NCBI GenBank assembly: GCA_944989445.1
Contig: CALYLW010000014.1
Coordinates: forward strand, 2,268,978-2,332,977
Direction of reading: 5' to 3'
Origin: Ampullaceana balthica
Taxonomy: Eukaryota > Mollusca > Gastropoda > Lymnaeidae
DNA: 64,000 bases
The position numbers and the translations under genes are program-made. Numbering within the stretch: the first letter of the stretch is position 1; every line of letters starts with the position of its first letter. Shown piece after piece: positions 1 to 9,684 of this stretch. The notes below the pieces were generated by a model that saw only the letters and a program-made list of their open reading frames with translations, was not told the origin of the DNA and did no database searches.

Positions 1-572
1 AACCCTATTTACACACGGCGACATGATCATAGCGACGTCAAAGAAAGGTTCTTCGCGTGTTTGTTACATTAAAAAAACTCATTTGTGAAGTTAAAACCAA
101 ACTTCTCTCAAAAAAATGTCATTCACCAGTCGAAGAAATTTTTAGTTGGATTTATTCAATATGGTATTGCATCTGTCCGTCTACGAGAGACGATATATTT
201 ATCATTATTATTTGCAGCTCTTGGTGTGGCTGATGAGACCAATCCTCGAGTTGCTGTCTCTTCTGCATGTCACACACACGAATGCAGTGGGGCAGTGTTG
301 CCTGGCCTTCCTCCTCGCTCTTTTTTCAACTGCTTCTGCCCTATGCCCTAGTTTGCTTCTTTCCTCTTAGTGATCATTCTTTCGCTGTAGCCCGCAACTT
401 GGACCTATCCTCTGCCAGGTTTTTCCAGCTTTGTATGTCAATGTTGGCTGATTATTTCATGTCTCTCCTGTCTATTACCGTGTATCTGAAACATTGCCGA
501 CAAACTGACAAACTGAGCTCATTTTATAGCATATCCTTGGGTATGCGACCAGTTTACATTCTTTTGACATGT

Positions 573-2551
573 CTTATCTTATCTTATCTTATCTGTTTCA
601 GACGCTCCTTCTATACAGAAGATTTTTGCCTCCTACGCTTATCTATGGTTTTTGTTTAGTCCTGCATTCTTATTAGAGTTTTAAATGTTGATAAAGTGTT
701 GGCTTTCCTGGTATCTTCAGGCAACCCATTCCACGCCCGAATTCCGGACGGGAAGAACGAAAATTTGTATGAGTTTGTTCTTGCATACGGAATAAGAAAG
801 GTGTTTTTATCCTTATGTCTATCTGAGGGTTGTATTAAGTTATCTTTGTGTTGTATTTCTAAATTAGAGTTAATTGCTTTATGTATGATTACTACTTTAC
901 TCTTGGTTCTTCTATCCTCTAGTGTTTCAATGTTTAATTACTTAACTAATGGTGTTATTCTAGTCAGTTTTGAATATTCTCCAGTAATGAATCTGGCAGC
1001 TCATTTTTGGATTTGTTCTAGTTTATCAATGTTTTCTTTGGTGGATGGGTCCCATACAGAAGATGCATATTCTAGTACAGGTCTCACCAAAGTGAGATAG
1101 CATTTTAGTTTTATATCTTTATTACATTTGTAAAGGTTTCTTCTTATAAAGCCTAAGGTTTTGTTTGATTTTTTAATAACTTCATTGACATGGGGATTCC
1201 ATGATAATTTCTCATTTATTATGACTCCTAAGTATTTTGCATCTTTAGTTTGGGTTAGTTCCTTTCCATGAATGAAATATTTTGAATTTATTTGTTTCTT
1301 TTTCTTTGTTACTCTTAACAGTTAACACTTTTCTGGGTGGAAACTCATACGCCAGTTAGTTTCCCATTTTATCAATTCATCTAGGTCTTTTTGTAAAATT
1401 TTGCGATCTTGTTCTGATTTAATTGTTCTATAGATTATACAATCATCAGCAAATAACCTAACTTTTGTTCCTGTTGAGATGTTGTTGGGTAAATCATTTA
1501 TATATATATTAAAAAGAGTAAGGGACCTAGCACAGTTCCTTGTGGAACTCCTGAATTAACCTTTATTGGTGCAGATTTAGATCCATTAATTATTACAGTT
1601 TGCTCCCTGCCCAAAAGGAAGTCTTGGATCCAGTGATGTAAGGAACCTGAGATTCCAAAGTAGTTAAGTTTTTTAAGTAAACTAAGGTGGTGAACTTTGT
1701 CAAATGCTTTTGAGAAGTCTAGTAATATTGTATCTATTTGATCATTTTTGTCTAAGCCTTTTGATAGTTCATCTATTAAACCTATTAATTGTGTTTCACA
1801 TGATCTGTTTTTTCTAAAGCCGTGTTGATTTGGGCATAGGGCATTATATTTGTCAAGGTGGTTAACTCTTCTACTATATATTATGTGTTCTAGTAATTTA
1901 CAGGCGATACTAGTAAGTGATACAGGCCTGTAATTACAGGGGTCTGATTTATCCCTTTTCTTAATAAGTGGAGTTACGTTAGCTAATTTCCAATCCTAGG
2001 GCACTTTACCCTGGTTTAGAGAGGCTTGAAAGAGAACTACAAGGATTGGGGACAGTTCATTGCTTAGTTCTTTTAATAACCTTGCAGGCAAATCATCTGG
2101 GCCAGTAGCTTTGATTATTTTTAAGTTTTTTAGGAGTGAATGTATACCTATCTCATCTACAGTTATGTTAACTATTTCCTCCATTTTATATAAATTTATT
2201 AAGACTTCCTTGTCGCCTGAGGCAGAAAAAGATGATGCAAAATATGTGTTAAGGATATTAGCTTTAGTTTCATTATCATTATAGGTTTTATTATTTGAGC
2301 CTTTCAGTGTGGCTATTCCTGAAGGTTCCATTTTTTTAGATTTGATAAAGGACCATAAGTTTTTATTGCTATCTTTGGTAATTACATTGTTTATATATTC
2401 ATTTTGGAGGTTTCGACTAAGTTTTTGTGTCAAGTGTTTAATCTTTAAGTATTTTTTGTGTATCCTATATGAATAGGTAGCGTTATATTTCTTAAATAAG
2501 TTCTCTTTTTGTTTGCATAGCTTTTTCAATCTAGAATTGAACCAGCATTTG
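573..2551 (-). mobile_element. LINE-1 family (CR1/L2-like) retrotransposon, 5'-truncated
   Basis: On the minus strand it encodes the C-terminal half of a LINE polyprotein: a linker with NKCWFNSRLKKLCKQKENLF near 2550, the RT palm with an intact FADD catalytic box near 1445-1455, and the tail. It ends in a TAAGATAAGATAAGA-type 3' repeat (about 573-595 on the plus strand). Several stops and frameshifts are present (for example in the motif-A to motif-B stretch), so it is not active. It sits inside the LINE-2 copy; the paralogous site near 32,330 is empty. The name LINE-1 is local and does not mean the L1 clade. Confidence 0.85.
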
Positions 2552-3449
2552 TTCAAGCAGTGGAGGCGTCTTTGGCTTAATGTGGCTGGATGCTACTCAT
2601 GCTTGCTTGAGCCAGGACCTCTGTGTTGAGGACTTTGTCTTGCGATGTCTAGGATGCGGCGCAGGCATCTGAGGTGAAAGCTATTGGGCCTTCTTTCATG
2701 TCTGGTATAGGTGGTTCAAGACTCGCATCCATAGAGAAGTGTGCTCAGTACGCAGGCCTTGTATACATCCAGCTTAGTCCTTGCTGTGAGTTTGGCATTG
2801 GATCAGTCTCTTTTGTACAGTCTAGCCATAACAGTTGCTGCCTTCCCTATCCTACCTGTTATCTCATCTTCCAGTGAGAGGTTGCTCGAGATGTTTGATC
2901 CCAGATATGTAAAACTGTCAACAACATCCAGGTTACAATAGTCAAGGTGTAGTCAGGAGCAGCATCCTGTGCCATAATGTTGGTTTTCTTTATGCTAATG
3001 GTCAGGCCAAACTCTTTGCAGGCAGCGGCGAAGCTACATACAAGGTTATGCAGTCCGTCTGCTGTGTAAGAAATTAAGGCGGCATGGTTTGCAAATAAGA
3101 GCTTGCGCAGCAAAATCTTCCTTATTTTGGTCTTGGCTCTAGTTCGGGCAATATTGAATAATCTGCCATCAGCTCTGTTATGTATGTGTATCCTCTAGCT
3201 ATTGTTCTTGAAGGCATACTGGAGTAAGATGGAAAATAATATTGCGAAAAGATTAGGTGCCAATACGCTGCCTTTCTTTACTTCACAACTTACTGGGAAA
3301 GCCTGAGAGGGGGCACCGTTATAGCACACTGTGCCTTGCATGTTTTCGTGGGATTGCTTGATGATGTTAAGCAGATGTGTAGGGCAGCCTATTTTTTACT
3401 AATATCTGCAAAAGACCGCTGCTGCTGACAACAACGAAAGCTTTAGTTA

Positions 3450-3658
3450 TCTTATCTTATCTATACAGACGCTCCTTCTATGCAGAAGATAGTTGCGTCC
3501 ACAGACCATGACAGATGATCTGTTGGCAAGTGATGCAGCATTCACAGGCCACGGCTTTGTGGGTTCCACGCATTACCCAGCCCCTAACTACATGTAGTGT
3601 TAGGTACCCATTCGGAGCGGGGTGACTCAGGGACGCCCAAGGCCCCGGGAACAAACCG
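3450..3658 (-). mobile_element. tRNA-derived SINE, 5'-truncated, with target duplication
   Basis: The minus strand holds the body and tail of the SINE seen whole at 16,729 and 45,131, lacking the tRNA head. It is flanked by TTAGTTA at 3443-3449 and 3659-3665, a direct target-site duplication. The matching place in the duplicate (about 33,213) has a single uninterrupted copy of this sequence, so the insertion came after the duplication. Confidence 0.85.
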
Positions 3659-4464
3659 TTAGTTAGCTCACGAACGCGATGTATAGAATCATATTTTGCT
3701 CCCAGCATTTCTCCTGCAGATGGTGCAGTGAGAAGATCATGTCTATGGTTGATCTTCCGGCTCGAAAGCCACACTGCAGTAGTAATTCACCATCAAACAA
3801 TTTACTTTCTTTCTAATTTATGCGTTTGTTAAAGGTAGACAGCAATCGATACGGCTAGTTTACACTTGTGTTTCAACCTTGAATGTATGTCCACTTATCT
3901 AATTGCATGGGGTGAAATCTGTTAACTTGCTTTCCCACTTGAATTCGCGACAAATATACTTGAAAATCAATTTGCATTATTACCTAATATAAGGATGAAA
4001 CAACTCTTAAGTGATCAGTACACGCCTGCAATCAATTAAACCCGATGACCCATGGAGATGAAACTTATTAAATTAACAACCCAACCTATCTACAAAATTG
4101 CACTTGACATGCGGTCATTTGGCCAACACAGTCTTAAACTCATCTCGCGACTGACCCCTACGTGTTAAATTGGTGTTTCAATTTTTGACACGCTGAAGAG
4201 TGAACATCTCATCATTTTTTAAATTTATTTTGGCCGCAACGCTTTCATTAAACATGAGGTGTAAACGTATCTTGTTATATCTCATACTATCTTCTAAACG
4301 ATTTAATAAGCCGCCTTTAACTTTAAAAACAAAAGTATTTTTAAACATTTAAAAAATAAAAACATTCTGTCCTTAACAAGAGAAACCAACACAATTTTAT
4401 TGGTGGAGAAAATAAATATTTACTCATAAAATTTTCATAGGCCACTATTTTGTCTTCTCTCTAG

Positions 4465-4835
4465 CTGACCAACTTCCTTCACCGCATCACCCATTATAAA
4501 ACTCTAAGATGCTTGTATTTAAAATGTATTGTGGATTTTGAGGATCTGAATAAGGCTTCAGTGATGAATATACTGTCACAGTGCAGCAACCTGTAAGTAA
4601 AAATTTTTTCGCTTTATTTTACAGACCCAATCCTTAAACCAACTAAAGTGGATAATAATACATTCTCTTTTTTATTTCACCAGCCGCAATCATAATCGTA
4701 TTGTTCCTAAATAAACAATTCTTTGGGAGTTGTAAGAGGCTAACGTAATGAATGATAGAAAAACTTATCTACTGCAATGAAAGTGGAACCGACGACAGGT
4801 CTATAGTAACTTGCTAAATTTGCAAAGCATAATAT

Positions 4836-4919
<84 letters not shown>

Positions 4920-5681
4920 CATGATACATATAGTTAAGAAAATAAAAAAATTAAAAAAAACAATTAAAAAAAAATGTAATGACTAATTAATGTTTTAAAA
5001 AGAAATTAGTTATTCAAAGGAATATTTGCTGAGCATTCTAAGGAGGTTAACGTTTCAAAATTAATGAAGCATAAACGTTGATGTGTAATGATCTTAAGCA
5101 TAATTTAATATTTTAAAATATTTGAATAATCTTGCCAAAATATATAAGCTTTTGTAGAAAAGATCTTCCGGCATAAGTAATTTACAACTTATATTTACGT
5201 ATGTCAATAAAAAATTTGAAACTGAAATAATGTTAGTAAATGATGCCGTGTATAAAGATGAACTCGGTGATTCTGAAGATTTCAAGTGAGAAAAAATATT
5301 AACATACAATTGGTCCCTAAAAGGTAACTGCCCTTCATCACTCCAATTAAAAGTTATGAGCTAATTTAGTTTTCTCCATTACACATTTTTGGTCAAGTGC
5401 AAATAGTCAATGAATTCTAAATTGTTTTTGATTTATTTAAGACTGATTAACGCGTATGATTACCATTTCATTTACATCTTGCAATTTAAAGACCAAAAGG
5501 ATCAATTAAATTAATAAAATACATTGAAATATGTTCCTGATTTTAAAAAAGAATTGCTTTATAACTAAATTAAATTAATTCTTTATCTTTTAGAGTGCCA
5601 CACATTTTGAAAAAGTCAAGTTACCCTCGCGATGAAAACGTTTGGTATATCGAAGAAGCTAACAGGAGTTTCTTGGTTTAG
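4465..5681 (+). CDS. F-box/LRR gene A, 3' exons 7-8 only (FBXO39-like)
   Basis: Two exons of a gene whose 5' part lies outside the window: exon 7 at 4465-4592 (acceptor CTAG, donor GTAAGT) and exon 8 at 5594-5681 ending in TAG. The joined frame is open and reads LTNFLHRITHYKTLRCLYLK onward, an LRR-type segment with regularly spaced leucines, and finishes with ENVWYIEEANRSFLV. The same exons occur in genes C and D with the same phase (the split codon is CT/A). The family acts as a substrate receptor of SCF ubiquitin ligases; this end would be the target-binding LRR part. The intron between them is about 1 kb, short compared with C and D, and contains a TA microsatellite. I cannot tell whether the upstream exons are intact. 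Confidence 0.75.
4831..4918. repeat. (TA)n microsatellite in intron 7 of gene A
   Basis: An almost pure TA run with a few C interruptions. The same microsatellite lies at the matching place in intron 7 of C (15,559-15,700) and D (34,337-34,364), each after a TTGCTAAATTTGC flank, so it was already present in the ancestral gene and became a landing site for TA-preferring Helitrons. Confidence 0.9.
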
Positions 5682-6295
5682 TAGAATCAACAACACAAGT
5701 TATTAAATGCAGGAAAATGATCAAAATTCAAATTTAAAAAAAAATGATGTATATTTTTAAAAAATGCGGTGGCGTGGCTCACTCTTTGAATAAAAACTGT
5801 AATATTGTAAGAGGTGTAAGGATATGGATTTTTAAAGAAGTATAACAAGATTTACAACGCATTCGTTGCATTGAAGGTTCAGAAATATGCGACCTCGGTC
5901 AATATAAATACATATATTAACATCAAACAACGCTTTGGCAACCTGTTATGATGTTTATTTCATTTATTGTGTAGAGCTATAATGAGTTATCTGTCTAATA
6001 AGTACTGATTATTGAGTTAAATAAGGAGCTTTACTTAAACTTAGTCTTCTTGCAAATGTTAACTTAACAAGCTTCTCACTGTATAATTAGTGTCTAAAAA
6101 TTCTAAAAGAAAACATTATGCATTGAAATCTTATTCCTGATTTGTTTTATTGATACATTTATTTAATCATTTTTAATGTTAATTTTAGAAACATTGTTTA
6201 CTTGAAAAACAAGCGCAGAATCATTTAAGTTAGCGGGAAATAACTTAACATAACTTACATAAATTTTAAATTCATTATAATCTATGTATAGAATA
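5682..6295. other. Intergenic A-B spacer
   Basis: AT-rich sequence after the stop of gene A. It matches 22,435-23,125 (after gene C) and 37,570-38,150 (after gene D), so it is part of the repeating gene unit: probably 3' UTR followed by intergenic DNA. No gene is visible. Confidence 0.6.
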
Positions 6296-6562
6296 AATGT
6301 AATTCAATAAAATTGCACCAAACAGTGGTCAATTTCCAACAAAATTTCCAATGCAAATTTAACACAAATAGCCCAGTAGAAGAAATTTGGAAATGTATAA
6401 AAACAACTCTAAAAATTAAAATGGGTGATAATGTTCCAACAAAGTTAACATCAAATAAAATTAACAAATGCTGGTTCAATTTTACATTTCAATACATTAT
6501 GCAAACAAAAAGAGAACCTTTAAAAAAAAATAAGGCTACCAATTTAAAAAGGATATACTAAA
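6296..6562 (+). mobile_element. LINE-1 fragment upstream of gene B
   Basis: The plus strand encodes a piece of the LINE-1 linker between endonuclease and RT (NSPVEEIWKCIKTTLKIKM, VPTKLTSNKINKCWF), the same protein region found at 49,567-49,812 on the minus strand. Related fragments sit at the same place upstream of genes D and E, but not of C and F. Confidence 0.8.
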
Positions 6563-6625
6563 ATCATCGGCATCATTCCGTCTGGTAATATTTTTTTAAA
6601 TTTTGATAGTTATTCGGGTTATTGC

Positions 6626-6735
6626 TTACTAATTTCTGGAATTTCCTAATAAAAAAGATAACGCAAAATACCGTTCAGCACTTCAGTACTCTATTAACAT
6701 TTAATTTACAACTTTAATAAATATGCAAGAATAGA
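6626..6735 (+). promoter_or_regulatory. Conserved 5' flanking block of gene B
   Basis: A block with the words AATTTCTGGAATTTCCTAA, AGATAACGCAAAA and CAGCACTTCAGTACTCTAT lies 40-150 bp before exon 1. It recurs before every exon-1 copy in the array (C, D, twice before E, F). Conservation in non-coding DNA at this place suggests core promoter or 5' UTR; no TATA box position or start site can be fixed from sequence alone. Confidence 0.4.
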
Positions 6736-6776
6736 TATAAATCATTTTTAAGCGTAGAACGTAATATTTTTAACAG

Positions 6777-7484
6777 ATGAGAAAATTCGTTGCGATGTTG
6801 AATTACACAAAAAGACACAAAGGAATGGCTCAAGGATCAAATATAAATTCAAATGAGCCAAGGAAGACGCCTTACAAAGCCAAAAGTCCCACCTTGGAGC
6901 GATCTGCTCGAAACTGTTGTCATCCAAATATTCCAGTGCCTTGGAGATGAGGACCGAGTCTCGATGGCCATGGTAAAATGTTTGTCTTGATATTAAATAA
7001 CAGCTATGCCCGTAGCTATATATGAGTGGCGTCACTAGGGTGTGTGAGGGTTGTGGACCAAACTGGGTGACACCATCACAAGGGGCAACACCAAAATGTA
7101 AATTTTTATATGTTTCCGTTATTTGGCACTGGGAGAATTGAAGAAGGAAGGTCTATGGGGCAAGCCGTAAAGGGAAAACACAATGAGCTATCACACTTGG
7201 TGACACCAATCCTTGTGACGTCTCTGGTTAATATCTGTCCATTAGGACATAGTTTGTTGTTTTTTTAAAATACTTTTATACTCTCATCTATTTGTCTTTT
7301 TATTTCGTTAAAGGAAAATAACAGCTGTTATAACAGACAATTGCTTTTGTTTCTTTAACTTTGCCCAGGTGACATGGAAATGTTATCACGTTTTTTGTTC
7401 GCCACGTCTTTGGAGGACTAGGACATTTAAATTCATGGATGCAATAGTATCAGAGAAAAAAACCTTCTTTAATGATAACTATCG
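6777..7484 (+). pseudogene. F-box gene B, two-exon frameshifted pseudogene
   Basis: Exon 1 runs from an ATG at 6777 to the donor at 6975/6976; exon 2 is 7369-7484. Compared with D and E, exon 1 has one extra base in 6871-6880, so the frame that starts at the ATG does not read the F-box (the F-box itself, with QIFQCLGDEDRVSMAM, is in the next frame). Exon 2 has WKCYHVFCSPRLWRTRTFKF, where the usual WYQGF is changed to CYHVF, and a second length change near its end puts TAA at the donor. No exons 3-8 follow; gene C starts 2.2 kb later. The same two-exon truncation is seen in E, so the loss came before the large duplication. Confidence 0.8.
7025..7227. mobile_element. hAT-like MITE in intron 1 (gene B copy)
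   Basis: A roughly 200-bp element with ends AGTGGCGTCACTAGGGT and ACCNTTGTGACGTCTCTG-like, found at the same place in intron 1 of B, C, D, E and F. The shared position shows that it entered the ancestral gene before the array expanded. Confidence 0.75.
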
Positions 7485-7548
7485 GTAAAGTATTCAAACT
7501 TGATTCTACTGCATTCCAAAGATTTTACTGGAAAGAAAATATTGAGTA

Positions 7549-7658
7549 CCGTATATACTCGTTCGCAAGCCGACCTTTTTTGGACAAAATCTAGGGGGAA
7601 AAGTGTTGGGGGGGGGGTCGGCTTATGAACGAACGGGCTATAGAACGAGTATATACGG
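7549..7658. mobile_element. Mariner-like MITE, 110 bp, TA target duplication
   Basis: Ends are CCGTATATACTCGTTC and the inverted GAACGAGTATATACGG, flanked by TA at 7547-7548 and 7659-7660. The paralogous sequence near 40,115 reads straight through the site with a single TA, so this is a clean empty-site comparison. TA duplication is typical of Tc1/mariner elements. Confidence 0.9.
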
Positions 7659-7660
7659 TA

Positions 7661-8272
7661 ATTTAATTTGGTCTATTTCGTGACAATTATGAAAGCTACA
7701 TGAAACAATTATATTTTGTGTCTCAAGACTTATAAGACTTATCATTGTTTATTTTAAACGTTTGTGTGATTTCTTATGTCCCCCCTCCCGAGAGGAAAAA
7801 AAGAATAAAAATCTGAAGTAAAATGAGATAATGACTTGGGCTTAAATATTTTAATTTAAATTTGAATGATTAAATCTGAATTATTTTCGACCTTTCACTG
7901 CTGTTAAACCTTATGATTGTTTTAAATCCCAAAGTCAAGTTTAATTGTGTTTATTAATTATTCGTTAACGCTAACAACTATGGACGAGGTGTGAGCCTAA
8001 AAAACAATTGTGAATGTGTGGATAGAATTGAATGTGAAAAGAGCATGTGTCGAAAGAGGCCGATATGTAAATAATACTGGGTCTTAGAAATTAAAGGGAT
8101 GTATGCGTACAACTTCCTTTCTGTGGGCGTATAGACTTAGTGGCGCCCAACTCCTCTCCAAGTCGTTGATTTGCGATCAGGGTTTACTCCACTAGCCTTT
8201 CTCGAGAGTGAGTATGACCGCAAGGCAGTGGAGGTTTGTAAACAGAGTTTTCCTTCTCTTATATAAGCAGGA
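7661..8272. other. B-C spacer, unique part
   Basis: AT-rich intergenic sequence that matches 40,120-40,562, 42,043-42,135 and 43,974-44,020 in the other segment. I see no gene in it. It contains the unfilled target of the hAT element found at 40,571-42,034. Confidence 0.6.
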
Positions 8273-9300
8273 CTAGCAAAATCCCCGCGCTCCGCTGCGG
8301 AAGTTAGAATTTTAGTAAGCGTTGAAAACCCATTTCACACAAATTCAAAACACCAATAGATTTCAGTCTGAATCATGATTGATATACTTGTTTGTCAATA
8401 TTTGTCAAGATCGTGTAAATAAAATGGGTACTAAAATGACATTAGAGTGGACTCAACAAATTCCCAAAGCTTCAAGTTCCTACCTATTCGGGAAAGTGGA
8501 GAATAAGGTACATAAGAAAAAGTTCATTTGGGCCCCCGGCCCCCAGTGAGTGATAATTTAAATATTTATTTTTGCATGCTACCATCGAGAGAGTGGACTC
8601 AACAAATTCCCAAAGTTTCATGTTTCTACCTATACGGGAAAGTGGAGAATAAGGCGATTTTCAGTATAAGGAAACAAAAACGCTCTTGGGCCCACGGCCC
8701 CCATGGGAGTGAATTTTAAAATTCTTTGACACGAATTTGCATTGCGGGTACTCAACAACTTCCCAAAGTTTCATGCTTCTGCCTACTCGGGAAATAGGAG
8801 AATTAGTGATATTCAAATTTTATAAAAGCCATATAAGGAAAAAAACGTTTTTGGGCCCCCGGCCCCCATGAGTGTTAATTTTAAAATTATTTTTTGCCAT
8901 TTTTCGTCGTGAGAGGGTACTTGACAACTTTCCCAAAGTTTCATGCTTCTACCTACACGGGAAGTTGGAAAATTAGTGATGATTCAGATTTAAATATAAG
9001 AAAAAAATACATTTGGGCCCCCGGCCCCCAGTAGTGATAATTTAAATATTGTTTTTACCTGTTACCATTGTGGAAGTGTACTTAACAACTATCCCAAGTT
9101 TCATGTTTCTACATACACGGGAAATAGGAGAATTAGTGATTTTTAGTTTTTATATAGCTCATATAAGGAAAAAACTTTTTTTGGGCCCCCGGTCCCCAGG
9201 AAGTGATAATTTAAATATTTTTTTTCCCGTTACCATCGCGGGTTTGTACACAACAACTTTCCAAAGTTTCATGCGTCTGCCTACTCGGGAAATGGGAGAA
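8273..9300 (-). mobile_element. Helitron-like non-autonomous element with internal tandem repeats
   Basis: On the minus strand the right end has the Helitron pattern: a GC-rich palindrome (CCGCAGCGGAGCGCGGGG) a few bases before a terminal CTAG (8273-8276). The inside is five copies of a 160-167 bp repeat (8440-9300). The other end near 9300 is placed only by comparison with 45,553, where host sequence resumes. No transposase coding is present. Confidence 0.6.
8440..9300. repeat. 160-167 bp tandem repeat, about five copies
   Basis: Each unit contains GGGCCCCCGGCCCCCA followed by AGTGATAATTTAAATATT and AAAGTTTCATGCTTCTACCT; the GGGCCCCC words lie near 8529, 8689, 8853, 9014 and 9181. The same unit recurs at 34,620-35,430. 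Confidence 0.85.
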
Positions 9301-9510
9301 TTAATGCATAATTTAGAAATATGTGTGATTGAAAAACCGAACTTGGCCGAGACATTTTACTTTTAAAGTTGCAATTTTTACACCAAGGAAGCAATTGCAA
9401 TAAGATTTTCAGAAAAACAAATAAAGTTCACTTGAATTCAATTCAAACTTTTAAACAATACAGTAAACTTAATTACGGAATTAGATATTAAAAATTTATT
9501 TTAATAAGTA

Positions 9511-9620
9511 TTGCTTACTAAGTTCTGGAAATTCCTAAAAGATGATAACGCAAAACACCATTTAGCACTTCAGTACTCTATCAACATTTTAATATAAACC
9601 TCAAACTCTAATAAAAATGT
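9511..9620 (+). promoter_or_regulatory. Conserved 5' flanking block of gene C
   Basis: Same block as before gene B, with GATAACGCAAAACACC and CACTTCAGTACTCTATC, ending about 65 bp before the ATG of the intact gene C. The DNA just upstream (9301-9510) matches that upstream of F (45,553-45,760) and not that of B, D or E, so the genes fall into two promoter classes. Confidence 0.45.
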
Positions 9621-9684
9621 AAGTTAGACATAAACTATGGATGAAAGTAGGATGTAATAATAAGAAACGAGCACTTCCGTCGCA

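Larger units (their letters stand above)
160..3782 (-). mobile_element. LINE-2 family non-LTR retrotransposon, 5'-truncated, interrupted copy
   Basis: Read on the minus strand, this matches the copy at 31,922-33,338 and the long plus-strand copy at 51,463-55,840. It covers part of the reverse transcriptase (from just after the GFRAGRST-like block), the AACKEFGLTISIKKTNIM-like block, and the C-terminal tail with a Cys/His motif. It is interrupted by a LINE-1 insertion (about 573-2551) and a SINE (3450-3658), and carries frameshifts. The duplicate at about 32-33 kb lacks both inserts, so this LINE predates the segmental duplication and the inserts postdate it. Confidence 0.85.
1..4464 (+). other. 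Intron 6 of F-box gene A (5' part of gene outside window)
   Basis: This stretch lies before the acceptor of exon 7 of gene A. Its first bases match 31,770 onward, the intron 6 of paralogue D just after D's exon 6, so the window opens inside intron 6. It holds a minus-strand LINE-2 copy, into which a LINE-1 copy and a SINE were inserted, followed by about 650 bp of AT-rich intron (3800-4460) where I see no gene. Confidence 0.7.

Noticed and set aside
696..1100. 134-residue plus-strand open frame (and its near twin at 47,830-48,234)
   Set aside because: It is the antisense of the LINE-1 C-terminal coding region; the two copies are similar because both come from the same LINE family.
4740..4922. 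Frame of alternating Tyr-Ile residues
   Set aside because: Translation of a TA microsatellite.
6777..6975. Gene B as a functional two-exon gene like E
   Set aside because: A one-base insertion in exon 1 takes the F-box out of frame with the ATG, and a second length change in exon 2 brings a stop at the donor.
8440..9300. Evenly spaced repeats suggestive of a CRISPR-like array
   Set aside because: The repeat unit is the whole 160-167 bp with no unique spacers, it lies in a Helitron-like element, and the context is eukaryotic.
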